Origin: Mycobacterium sp. EPa45
Lineage (GTDB): Bacteria > Actinomycetota > Actinomycetes > Mycobacteriales > Mycobacteriaceae
Assembly: GCF_001021385.1 (NCBI RefSeq)
Contig: NZ_CP011773.1
Coordinates: 5,456,001-5,520,000, forward strand
Direction of reading: 5' to 3'
DNA: 64,000 bases
The translations under genes were made by a program, and so were the position numbers. The notes beneath the pieces are model-generated. The model did no database searches and was not told where the DNA came from. It was given only the letters and a program-made list of their open reading frames with translations. This document shows positions 1 to 7,571 of this stretch, piece by piece; position 1 is the first letter of the stretch, and the number at the start of each line of letters is the position of its first letter.

Positions 1-1
1 C

Positions 2-187
2 GATGAGGCGGTCGACACCACTCTGAGTTTGGACGCGGACTTCGCGCAGGGCACTCAGATGGGTAAGCGATATGTAGACGAAGCGGGCGCCGAACTACTG
101 GTCACCAAGGCGGGCAAGGGGTCTCTCTCGATCGGCACCTCGCCGATGACCATCAAGGACGCAAAGCCGCTGCCCGCCAGCGATTAG
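2..187 (+). CDS. C-terminal fragment of an unrecognised protein
   Basis: An open frame enters from the left edge and stops with TAG at 185-187, giving about 61 residues that end in SIGTSPMTIKDAKPLPASD. GC-rich third positions support coding. The 5' part lies outside the window, so the start and full length are unknown. I do not recognise the family; the visible part is soluble with no membrane segment. It reads towards the next gene, whose start is 36 bases downstream, so the two may be co-transcribed. Confidence 0.6.
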   Translation, partial: DEAVDTTLSLDADFAQGTQMGKRYVDEAGAELLVTKAGKGSLSIGTSPMTIKDAKPLPASD

Positions 188-223
188 AAGAGTACGGTCC
201 CGACCGCCGAGAGGAGCGCACGC

Positions 224-1504
224 ATGACCATATCCGTCGAGTCGGCGTGGCCGGCCCATCCCGACTACCGCATCGACCTCGTTCCCTGCCGCCTGACCGG
301 CCAGGTATGGGACGGTGACCTCCTGCTCGCCGAGAGCGCTGACTGCCTCATCGTCACCGAGACCGATCACGTTGACCGGCTCTACTTCCCGGAGTCGTCG
401 GTGCGCTGGGACATGTTCACCCCATCGGAACTCACCACCGTCTGCCCGTTCAAAGGTGTGGCCAGCTACTGGAACCTGACCGGCTCGGAACCCGCGCGAG
501 ACAACGTCGTATGGACCTATCGCCAGCCGCTTGCCGAAGTGGCTGGTATCGAAGGCTACGTGTCCTTCTATTCCCGTGAAGTACGAGTGGTCGTGGTGGA
601 GGACTGGGCGGACGGCTCGCGCGTCGCGGCCAACTTCCCATTGTGGGGCGACGCAACCGAACTCATTCGGTTGATCGACGTCCAACCGGTCCACGGCGAC
701 GACTTCGTGGGGCCCGCTCACGGTCCGACCCGACGTGATGTCGTGGAGGGTGGACAATTCGCCGCCCAGGCCATCGTCGCCGCCACGAAGGCGAACTCCG
801 GGCAACGAGTGACCTCGGCCTCGATGATCTTCACGAAAGCCGCGTCGTTCACCGCACCCGTGGACCTGCACGTGGAGGTCCTCAGGAAGGGACGCACGTT
901 CTCGACCACCGAGGTTCGCATCAGCCAGCACGGATCGTTGCGCAGCGTCGGACTGTTGCTCTCGGATTCCGGCGCCGATGACGTCATGCGCGACGCCGCA
1001 GGCATGCCCGACGTGCCCGGGCCGGACGGCGCTGTGCCGTTCGCCGGTTTCGGCATGACGGGACGCGAAATCCGGGTGGTCGACGCGGCATACGATCCAG
1101 ACCCCGATCGCGTCGGACCACCACGGATCGATGCCTGGGTCCGGTTCCGCGACGCACCTGCCGAGGCCTACCTCCATCAGGCACTGCTCGCGCAGTCGAC
1201 GACGCATTGGACGATCGCCGCCGGCATGCTGCCACACCCGGGGCTCGGCGAGGCGCGCGCGCACCGCACACTTTCTACGGGAATCATGAAAGCCACCATC
1301 GCTTTTCATGACGACGCCGACGTGAGCGATTGGTTGCTCTATTGCAACGAAGCGTTCTGGTCCGGTCGTGGTCTGGTTCAAGGCGACGGCAGAGTCTTCA
1401 CACAGGACGGTCGCCTGGTCGCGTCCTACACGGTGCAGGCCATGGTCCGCGACTTCGACCGCACTCCGACGGACATGGGGCGCGACGACCGCACGGTCAT
1501 GTGA
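224..1504 (+). CDS. DUF427 domain fused to an acyl-CoA thioesterase II-like domain
   Basis: The 426-residue protein has two parts. Residues about 25-125 resemble the small beta-rich DUF427 fold (ADNVVWTYRQP and EGYVSFYSREVRVVVVED are typical strings). Residues about 150-420 look like a double-hotdog TesB-type thioesterase, with GGQFAAQAIVAA near the start of the first hotdog and an HQALLAQSTTHW segment in the second. The inferred role is hydrolysis of acyl-CoA thioesters; the DUF427 role is unknown. The start is an ATG after GAGGAGCGCACGC, a good ribosome site. The neighbours are an SDR, an NTF2-like protein and a P450, which fits lipid or steroid metabolism. A free-standing DUF427 protein also occurs at 49577-50077. 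Confidence 0.75.
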   Translation: MTISVESAWPAHPDYRIDLVPCRLTGQVWDGDLLLAESADCLIVTETDHVDRLYFPESSVRWDMFTPSELTTVCPFKGVASYWNLTGSEPARDNVVWTYRQPLAEVAGIEGYVSFYSREVRVVVVEDWADGSRVAANFPLWGDATELIRLIDVQPVHGDDFVGPAHGPTRRDVVEGGQFAAQAIVAATKANSGQRVTSASMIFTKAASFTAPVDLHVEVLRKGRTFSTTEVRISQHGSLRSVGLLLSDSGADDVMRDAAGMPDVPGPDGAVPFAGFGMTGREIRVVDAAYDPDPDRVGPPRIDAWVRFRDAPAEAYLHQALLAQSTTHWTIAAGMLPHPGLGEARAHRTLSTGIMKATIAFHDDADVSDWLLYCNEAFWSGRGLVQGDGRVFTQDGRLVASYTVQAMVRDFDRTPTDMGRDDRTVM

Positions 1505-1514
1505 AGCCGCGCTG

Positions 1515-2321
1515 TCACTGGCTGTACCCCAGCACATAGCGCCCGTCATCCGGATGGTGATACCAGCCCGCGGCAGCGCTCGTTCCGCCGTCGACGTGGA
1601 GGGTCTGGCCCGTGACGTAAGAGCTCAGGTCGCTCGCGAGAAATAGTGCGGCACCGGCCATTTCGTCGACATGTCCCGCGCGACCAAGCGGAACCATATA
1701 TTTCGCGTTCCCCTCCCCCGCCGGAGCCATCTTGCGCAGGCTCTCGGTCGACGTGAAATCGGGAGCAAGTCCGTTGACCCTGATGCCGTAGGGAGCCAGT
1801 TCCAGTGCAGCCGTCTTGGTGAAATTCACGACCCCGGCCTTGGCCGCGGCATAGGCCGCGAATCCCGGTGCGGCGCGGACCCCTTCGATCGTGCTGATGT
1901 TGATGATGCTGCCACTCAGACGCTCGTCGACCATCGCGCGGGCTACCCGTTGCGTGCACAACAACACTTGTGTGAGATTCATCTTGATCAACGCGTCCCA
2001 GCCATTTGCCGAGGTGTCCAGGAACCCGGAGTGGAACACCCCTCCGGCGTTGTTGACCAGGATCGCCGGCAGCCCCAATGCCGACGCGGTCGCCGTCAAC
2101 GCGGCATCCACCTGCGCCGGGTCACGCACATCGCAGATACAAGCAAGTCCCCCGAGCTCCGCAGCGGCCTGCTGAGCCGCGTCGGGATCACGCTCCCAGA
2201 TCGCCACCCGCGCACCGAATTCGGCGAAGCCCTGCGCGATTGCCCGACCGATGCCGGCACCCCCACCGGTGACCACCGCCACACGTCCGTCCAGCGTCAC
2301 CGAGTCCCGTGTCACGACCAT
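1515..2321 (-). CDS. Short-chain dehydrogenase/reductase (SDR)
   Basis: A classical SDR of 268 residues: the Rossmann motif TGGGAGIG near residue 20, an NNAG motif, and the active-site pair YAAAK. The C-terminal tail AAAGWYHHPDDGRYVLGY resembles that of actinobacterial SDRs from steroid and lipid degradation clusters. It probably oxidises or reduces a hydroxyl/keto group with NAD(P). The longer open frame starts at 2468 inside the upstream gene; I chose the ATG at 2321 because it gives the normal SDR N-terminus 9 bases after the NTF2-like stop. It is the last gene of a leftward operon, P450 then NTF2-like then SDR. The substrate cannot be read from the sequence. Confidence 0.85.
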   Translation of the reverse strand: MVVTRDSVTLDGRVAVVTGGGAGIGRAIAQGFAEFGARVAIWERDPDAAQQAAAELGGLACICDVRDPAQVDAALTATASALGLPAILVNNAGGVFHSGFLDTSANGWDALIKMNLTQVLLCTQRVARAMVDERLSGSIINISTIEGVRAAPGFAAYAAAKAGVVNFTKTAALELAPYGIRVNGLAPDFTSTESLRKMAPAGEGNAKYMVPLGRAGHVDEMAGAALFLASDLSSYVTGQTLHVDGGTSAAAGWYHHPDDGRYVLGYSQ

Positions 2322-2329
2322 CGAATCCC

Positions 2330-2740
2330 CTATTCCATGAGCAGGTGGGTGAGGCGCAATTCGGCCACAAGCCAACGGTTGTCGCGGCGGATCCAGCGGT
2401 CGTGGTAGTGCCCATAGGCATGCAGCGATGTCCCGTTCGGCCAGACCACTCGCTCCTGCACAGCCCACGTGACCCGCGCTTCGTCACCGTCGAGTTCGAA
2501 TTCCGGCGCATGGACCTGATGCACGGTTATGGCGTCGCCGACCGCCCCCACGATCGCGGCCAATGCTTGCTCGCGCCCGACGAGCGCAGGCGTCGACGGA
2601 TCACCGCCGGCCAGATCGATGACGACGTCATCGGTGAAGAGTGCCCCTAAAGCTGACCAATCCTTGGTATCCATCAACCGGCAGTACCGTGCCTTCGCCT
2701 GCGAAAGCTGATGGCATGCCTCGAGATCGGCCGAGTTCAT
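2330..2740 (-). CDS. NTF2-like / SnoaL-type protein
   Basis: The 136-residue protein has the pattern of the NTF2-like superfamily (ketosteroid isomerase, SnoaL, limonene epoxide hydrolase): an N-terminal helix (YCRLMDTKDWSALGALFTDDVVIDL) then curved beta strands ending in YHDRWIRRDNRWLVAELRL. Such proteins are small cup-shaped isomerases, hydratases or hydrolases, or bind small molecules. The start overlaps the end of the P450 gene (ATGA type), showing translational coupling. With a P450 upstream and an SDR downstream it likely acts on the same intermediate. No specific catalytic pair can be assigned with confidence. Confidence 0.75.
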   Translation of the reverse strand: MNSADLEACHQLSQAKARYCRLMDTKDWSALGALFTDDVVIDLAGGDPSTPALVGREQALAAIVGAVGDAITVHQVHAPEFELDGDEARVTWAVQERVVWPNGTSLHAYGHYHDRWIRRDNRWLVAELRLTHLLME

Positions 2741-3957
2741 CTGAATTCGAGCTCCAATCGTTCAAGTCGGCGCACCAGGATGCTGGGCAGCCACCTTCCC
2801 ACCTCCCGCGGCTCGACCCACGACGTCCGGTCGAGCACCGCCCCGAGCACGATCTGCGCTTCCAGCCTGGCCAGTGCCGCGCCGACGCAGAAATGTGCGC
2901 CTTTACCAAAGGTCATATGACCCTTGCCCTTCGGGCGATCCAGCCGAAAGTCAGCTGGTTCGTCGAATTGTGCCGGGTCACGATTCGCCGCCCCCCACAG
3001 CAGCAGCAGCCGGGAACCCGCTGCGAGTTCCACCCCGCCCAGCGAGGTATCGCATACCACGTGGCGGTAGTGTCCCCGGAATGGCGGCTCGTAGCGCAGC
3101 GCCTCCTCGATGAACGCTCCGAGCAGGTGACGGTCGGCGCGCAGCTGCCGTTGTATATCGGGCTTGGTCGCCAGCAGCCACATCGCGCTGCCGAGTAACG
3201 ATGCGGTGGATTCGCCGCCCGCGCTGAACAGTGTGAGCATCATGATGGTCGCCGTCACTTCGTCGAGTTCGCCGACCGCGCAGGCACTGGCGAGGTCGCC
3301 GAGCAGGTTGTCCTGCGGGTCGGCGGAGGCCAACGCGAAATGCTCCCTCACATAGCCACTCAGTTCGACGGCAGCCGCTCCTGCCGCGGCGAGCTGATCG
3401 GCGTCGACAAGTCCGTCCAGTAGTTGTGTCGTCGCATAACCTCGCGCGATCAGCATGTCGACATCGTCGTCAGGAACACCAATGAGCCTGGCGACCACCA
3501 TCATCGGCAGGCGATTTGCGATCGCGCTCATCCACTCGATCCGGCTGTCGGCAAGCCCTCGGCCGAGCAAGCGATCGGTCACCTCGGCGACGAATGACTC
3601 CGTGGCCCGGATCCGCTTTGCGGCCAGTTGAGGTACCACCATCTTGCGATGCGCGGCGTGTGCGGGATCGTCTGCGGTCGCCAACACGTGCGTCGGCGCA
3701 CCCAACTCGGCCATGGGGAAGGCCATGACCCCAGCACCGGGTGAATAGGTCATCGTCGCGGTCAGATTGGCAGAGAACACCTCAGGGCGGGCGATGACGT
3801 CGTTGACCTCGTTCCATCCGCTCACCACGAAGAATTCGGAGCGGCCGACACGGTGCACGGCACCTTGCGCACGGAGCTTTTCGTAGAGCGGATACGGGTC
3901 CTGAATTGTCACATCGTCGAAGAACTCGACCGTCTCGTGACCGCCGTAAACCGTCAT
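2737..3957 (-). CDS. Cytochrome P450, CYP144-like
   Basis: A 406-residue bacterial P450 (ATG at 3957). The haem loop FGKGAHFCVGAALARLEA puts the axial cysteine at residue 357; the ExxR motif is in EEALRYEPP and the I-helix reads SAGGESTASLLG. Long stretches (QDPYPLYE, NLTATMTYS, ANRLPMMVVA, RYEPPFRGHYRHV) match my memory of M. tuberculosis CYP144A1, whose physiological substrate is not established. An upstream in-frame start at 4023 would add 22 residues but runs into the divergent promoter, so I prefer 3957. It is first in the leftward operon with the NTF2-like and SDR genes, and divergent from the SDR at 4062 across an AACACTGAGTGTT palindrome. Confidence 0.85.
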   Translation of the reverse strand: MTVYGGHETVEFFDDVTIQDPYPLYEKLRAQGAVHRVGRSEFFVVSGWNEVNDVIARPEVFSANLTATMTYSPGAGVMAFPMAELGAPTHVLATADDPAHAAHRKMVVPQLAAKRIRATESFVAEVTDRLLGRGLADSRIEWMSAIANRLPMMVVARLIGVPDDDVDMLIARGYATTQLLDGLVDADQLAAAGAAAVELSGYVREHFALASADPQDNLLGDLASACAVGELDEVTATIMMLTLFSAGGESTASLLGSAMWLLATKPDIQRQLRADRHLLGAFIEEALRYEPPFRGHYRHVVCDTSLGGVELAAGSRLLLLWGAANRDPAQFDEPADFRLDRPKGKGHMTFGKGAHFCVGAALARLEAQIVLGAVLDRTSWVEPREVGRWLPSILVRRLERLELEFR

Positions 3958-3989
3958 TGCCGGTCGACACCTCCACCACTGCCTCAGGC

Positions 3990-4019
3990 GTGACAGATTA
4001 ACACTGAGTGTTCTATTAT
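3990..4019 (+). promoter_or_regulatory. Promoter with an embedded perfect palindrome (divergent control region)
   Basis: GTGACA (3990-3995) and TATTAT (4014-4019), 18 bases apart, make a plausible -35/-10 pair for the SDR at 4062. The palindrome AACACT-G-AGTGTT (4000-4012) lies in the spacer, where a repressor would block RNA polymerase. It also lies 43 bases upstream of the divergent P450 start, so one site could serve both genes. No regulator gene is adjacent. A related sequence stands before the mce operon. Confidence 0.5.
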
Positions 4020-4061
4020 CCAACGCATTGACAGGGCCGCGCCCCCGACACTGGAGAGCAG

Positions 4062-4919
4062 ATGAACCGTCTCAAGGGCAAGGTCGCCCTCGTAACCGGA
4101 GCCGCACGCGGCCAGGGCCGAAGCCACGCGGTGCACCTCGCCGACGAAGGCGCGGACATCATTGCCCTCGACATCTGCGCCGACATCGAATCCAACGAGT
4201 ACCCCCTGGCGACCCGCGATGATCTCGACGAGACCGCGAAGCTGATCGAGAAGTCGGGCCAGCGCGTCGTTGCGGCGGTGGTCGACGTCCGCGACCGTGC
4301 CGGACTGAAGACAGCACTCGACGACGCCGTCGCTCAACTCGGGGGCCTGCATGTCGTGGTCGCCAATGCGGGAATCTGTCCCCAGGGCAATCACATTCCA
4401 TTCCGCGGCTTCATCGACGCATTCGACGTGGACTTCGTCGGAGTGGTCAACACCATCCACGTCAGCCTTGACCATCTGACCGCCGGCGGGTCCGTGATCG
4501 TCACCGGCTCCATCGCCGGCCTGGTCGATCAGAAGGACCTCGCTACCGGCGGGGGACCCCAAGGACCCGGCGGCGCCGGCTACGGGATGGCCAAGAAGAT
4601 GGTTCGCGACTACACCAAAGCGCTGGCGTTGACCATGGCGCCGCACAGCATCCGGATCAACGCCATCCATCCGACGAACGTGAACACCGACATGCTGCAT
4701 AACCTGCCCATGTACAAAGTGTTTCGACCGGACCTACCCGAACCGACACGCGAAGACGCGGAGTTGGTCTTCCCCATCTTGCAGGCGATGCCCACCCCGT
4801 GGGTCGAACCCGAGGATATCTCGCACGCCGTCGTCTACCTCGCGTCGGATGAGTCCAGGTTTGTCACCGGTCAGCAGTTGTTCGTCGATGCCGGCGCCGG
4901 TCTCAAGATGGGCATGTAG
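4062..4919 (+). CDS. Mycofactocin-coupled-type SDR family oxidoreductase
   Basis: The 285-residue SDR begins LKGKVALVTGAARGQGRSHA, followed by a long insert after the second strand (IALDICADIESNEYPLATRDDL), the hallmark of the actinobacterial SDR subgroup described as mycofactocin-linked, in which NAD(H) is held tightly and recycled through mycofactocin. The catalytic region has GSIAGLVD and YGMAKK (YxxxK). It ends MPTPWVEPEDISHAVVYLASDESRFVTGQ. A probable role is oxidising an alcohol in a lipid or steroid side chain. The ribosome site GGAGAG precedes the ATG. It diverges from the CYP144-like gene and precedes the mce operon; a GC hairpin follows the stop. Confidence 0.85.
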   Translation: MNRLKGKVALVTGAARGQGRSHAVHLADEGADIIALDICADIESNEYPLATRDDLDETAKLIEKSGQRVVAAVVDVRDRAGLKTALDDAVAQLGGLHVVVANAGICPQGNHIPFRGFIDAFDVDFVGVVNTIHVSLDHLTAGGSVIVTGSIAGLVDQKDLATGGGPQGPGGAGYGMAKKMVRDYTKALALTMAPHSIRINAIHPTNVNTDMLHNLPMYKVFRPDLPEPTREDAELVFPILQAMPTPWVEPEDISHAVVYLASDESRFVTGQQLFVDAGAGLKMGM

Positions 4920-4920
4920 C

Positions 4921-4939
4921 CGGCGGTCGAATTCCGCCG
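4921..4939 (+). terminator. Candidate hairpin terminator after the SDR
   Basis: CGGCGG (4921-4926) and CCGCCG (4934-4939) form a perfect six-pair stem around a seven-base loop immediately after the SDR stop. There is no T run, common for mycobacterial terminators. The remaining bases to about 5100 show no coding signal. Confidence 0.45.
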
Positions 4940-5105
4940 CACCAGATGTGGAACATCCGTGTGCAATTTGTCTTATGCGCGATTGAGCAGTCGCCGGCGC
5001 TTCTCGCGGCGACACAACCCGGCCAGCGCTCATAACCGCCGCTCCGTGGGCTTTTTGACGCTTGCGACTGCGCAGAGCGGTACCGGTATGGCCGTAGCGA
5101 TCTGG

Positions 5106-5136
5106 TTGACAGTTAAACACTAGCTGATAATGTGTT
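5106..5136 (+). promoter_or_regulatory. Promoter and AACAC-N11-GTGTT inverted repeat before the mce operon
   Basis: A perfect TTGACA (5106-5111) is followed after 16 bases by TAATGT (5128-5133). The inverted repeat AACAC (5116-5120) / GTGTT (5132-5136) spans the spacer and -10, an operator-like position. The predicted transcription start falls at about 5140, next to the ATG of a short ORF at 5141, so the message may be leaderless. The flanks TGACAG and GTGTTCTA are shared with the region at 3990-4019. Confidence 0.55.
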
Positions 5137-5140
5137 CTAC

Positions 5141-5272
5141 ATGGCCACTGCTGTCCCGACTGACTTTTGGTCCGGATATACGTCGGGGTCAACGTCGGAC
5201 CGGGCAACTACTCCGGCTCAAGTTGAGCCCTCAAATCTGCTGCTGTCCTTCGTATTTCATTCGATCCCGTGA
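5141..5272 (+). CDS. Possible 43-aa leader peptide coupled to mceA
   Basis: An ORF of 43 codons starts with ATG right after the predicted promoter and stops with TGA at 5270-5272, overlapping the mceA GTG start (GTGA). This stop/start overlap is the pattern of translational coupling. The peptide begins MATAVPTDFWSGYTSG, has no transmembrane segment, and resembles nothing I know. It could be a genuine small protein, a regulatory leader, or the remnant of a lost gene. Third positions are less GC-rich than in neighbouring genes, so coding is uncertain. Confidence 0.4.
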   Translation: MATAVPTDFWSGYTSGSTSDRATTPAQVEPSNLLLSFVFHSIP

Positions 5273-6549
5273 CTCATCTCGGACCTGGTCCGGCCGACCG
5301 ATCCGAGACCGAGAGCAGCGCGACGCCGGTCGCAGCTAAGCCCGGTCAAAGTTTCGGGGCACGCGGCTTCGTCAGACCCCTGGCCGGACTCTTCACCGTG
5401 CTGGTCGTGTGCTTGATCGTTGTGCTGGCGGTGAGCCTTTTCCGGGACAGCTTCACGCCTGCAATTCGGGTGACAGTGCTCTCGCCACGAGCGGGATTGG
5501 TGATGAATCCCGACGCCAAGGTGAAAATGCAAGGCATTCAGGTCGGCAAGGTCGACTCAATCGAGTCCCTCACCGATGGCCAGGCCGCCATCCATCTGGC
5601 GATGAATCCTGCTGATTTGCAATTCATTCCGGCGAATGTCTTGGTCGATGTCACATCCAGCACCGTTTTTGGCGCCAAGTTCGTCGACCTGGTGCCGCCT
5701 GCAGAGCCGTCGAACGAGCGACTGACTTCCGGGCAGGTCCTCGAAGGCCAGCGAGTCACCGTGGAAATCAACACGGTATTTCAACAACTCACGTGGCTGC
5801 TGGCAGCCATTGACCCGGTCAAGCTCAACGAAGTGCTCGGGGCGCTGAGCAAGGCAATGTCGGGCCGGGGAGAGCGATTCGGGCAGGCGCTGACCGACTT
5901 GGACACCTTCCTGGCCAAACTCGATCCAAGCTTGCCGACTCTGAGCCATGAACTCGAGACCCTGCCCGCCGTAGCGGCTGCATACGCCGATGCCGCACCG
6001 GAGTTGATCCGGGCCACCGAGAACTCTGTTCGAATCAGCCAAACGATCGTCGATCAACAGAACAATCTCGATGCGTTGCTGCTGAGCACCATCGGTCTCG
6101 CCGACCTCGGCAACGAGGTCGTTTCCGACAACAGCCAATCTCTGGCCAACGTCCTGCACCTGTTTGCGCCTGTCACTGACCTGACGAGCGAGTATCACGA
6201 GTCGTTGAACTGCGCGCTGGGAGGCATGCAGGTATTCCTGAATGTGCCAGACCTTCCGGTGCCGGGTGTCGCCGTGTCGATCGGCTTGGAACTGGGCCTC
6301 GAACGCTATCGATATCCCGCAAACCTGCCGAAGATCGGTGCCGGCGGGCCGCCCAACTGTAAGGCCGTTGGCCTGCCCAAGGTGCCGGCGGGCATGCGGC
6401 CCCCCTACGTCGTGACCGATCAGGGCGCCAACCCGGCGCAGTACGGAAATCAAGGTCTTGTCCTGAATTCAGACGGACTCAAGCAGGCTCTGTTCGGCCC
6501 GCTGGATGGACCGCCGCGCAACTCACCACAGGTCGGCCAACCCGGATGA
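5269..6549 (+). CDS. mceA: Mce family protein MceA
   Basis: A 426-residue protein with one N-terminal membrane segment (about residues 38-58), an MCE/MlaD domain (about 65-140; VTVLSPRAGLVMNPDAKVKM then GIQVGKV), and the long alpha-helical C-terminal region typical of actinobacterial MceA. Mce A-F proteins are thought to form a hydrophobic tunnel carrying lipids or sterols across the envelope to a YrbE permease and an Mkl-type ATPase. The GTG start overlaps the stop of the leader ORF. The next gene starts within its last codons. No yrbE genes precede it, unlike the usual yrbEA-yrbEB-mceA order, so the permease must come from elsewhere. Confidence 0.9.
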   Translation: MTHLGPGPADRSETESSATPVAAKPGQSFGARGFVRPLAGLFTVLVVCLIVVLAVSLFRDSFTPAIRVTVLSPRAGLVMNPDAKVKMQGIQVGKVDSIESLTDGQAAIHLAMNPADLQFIPANVLVDVTSSTVFGAKFVDLVPPAEPSNERLTSGQVLEGQRVTVEINTVFQQLTWLLAAIDPVKLNEVLGALSKAMSGRGERFGQALTDLDTFLAKLDPSLPTLSHELETLPAVAAAYADAAPELIRATENSVRISQTIVDQQNNLDALLLSTIGLADLGNEVVSDNSQSLANVLHLFAPVTDLTSEYHESLNCALGGMQVFLNVPDLPVPGVAVSIGLELGLERYRYPANLPKIGAGGPPNCKAVGLPKVPAGMRPPYVVTDQGANPAQYGNQGLVLNSDGLKQALFGPLDGPPRNSPQVGQPG

Positions 6550-7571
6550 CCAGCCAGCGCCGCGTCGGCATCAAGTTCGCCGTCTTTGTGATCGTCATGT
6601 CGATGCTCACCGCGTCGCTCGGGTTGATCTTCGGCCACTATCGTGGCGGATCGACCAACGACTACACCGCCGTGTTCGCCAACGCATCGCAGCTGAAAGC
6701 CGGTCAGTCCGTGCGTGTTGCGGGTGTCGTTGTGGGAACGGTCAATAGCGTCACACTGAAGGCCGACAAAACCGTCGACGTCGACTTCGATGCCGACCAC
6801 AAGATCGTCCTCACGACAGGAACCCGCGCGGTTGTCCGCTACCTCAACCTCGTCGGTGACCGCTACCTCGAACTGGTCGACGGACCCGGATCTCCGAGGG
6901 TGCTGCCACCGGGCTCACGGATACCGCTGGACCGTACCCAGCCTGCCCTGAATCTGGACCTGCTCCTCGGTGGCTTGAAACCCCTCATCCGGGGGCTGGA
7001 TCCGCGGGACGTCAACACTCTGACGACCGGGCTGGTCCAGGTCTTACAGGGGCAGGGCGGTGCGATCCAGGCGCTGCTGACCAACACCTCGTCATTCACC
7101 AACACCCTCGCCGATCATGGGCGCGTTCTGCAGGACGTCATCGGCAACCTGCAGGCATTGGCCAAGACCCTCGCCGCCAACAGCGATCAGTTCGCGGGAG
7201 CGATCGACCGGCTCGAGAAGCTCATCAACGGACTCGCCGCCGATCGCGACCCGATCGGATCTGCCATCGATTCGCTGGACCGAGGCACAGCCTCGCTCGC
7301 GGACTTGTTGAGCGATGCTCGCCAGCCCCTGGCCGGTGCCATCAATCAGGTTGCGCGCCTGGCGCCCCTACTCGATCAGGACAAAGAGCGGCTCGACATC
7401 GCGCTGCAAAAGGCACCTCTGAACTACAAGAAGCTGGTTCGGCTCGGCGCGTACGGCAGTTTCATCAACTACTACTTGTGTGGCTTGTCCTGGCGGGTCT
7501 CCGACCTGCAGGGCCGAACAGCGGTGTTCCCCTGGATCAAGCAGGACATCGGAAGGTGTAGCGAGCCCTGA
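6546..7571 (+). CDS. mceB: Mce family protein MceB
   Basis: The 341-residue protein has an N-terminal hydrophobic anchor (about residues 9-28) and an MCE domain with AVFANASQLKAGQSVRVAGV and VVGTVNSV, followed by a helical region and a cysteine near the C-terminus, as in MceB (DYFLCGLSWR-like ending here YYLCGLSWRVSDLQGR). The ATG overlaps the mceA stop by four bases and its own stop overlaps mceC by one, so the operon is tightly coupled. It is the second subunit of the proposed lipid import tunnel at the cell envelope. Confidence 0.9.
   Translation: MTSQRRVGIKFAVFVIVMSMLTASLGLIFGHYRGGSTNDYTAVFANASQLKAGQSVRVAGVVVGTVNSVTLKADKTVDVDFDADHKIVLTTGTRAVVRYLNLVGDRYLELVDGPGSPRVLPPGSRIPLDRTQPALNLDLLLGGLKPLIRGLDPRDVNTLTTGLVQVLQGQGGAIQALLTNTSSFTNTLADHGRVLQDVIGNLQALAKTLAANSDQFAGAIDRLEKLINGLAADRDPIGSAIDSLDRGTASLADLLSDARQPLAGAINQVARLAPLLDQDKERLDIALQKAPLNYKKLVRLGAYGSFINYYLCGLSWRVSDLQGRTAVFPWIKQDIGRCSEP

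Noticed and set aside
95..1549. 484-aa minus-strand open frame
   Set aside because: It is antisense to the DUF427-thioesterase gene; composition is Arg/Gly/His-rich with no domain, as expected for a shadow frame in high-GC DNA.
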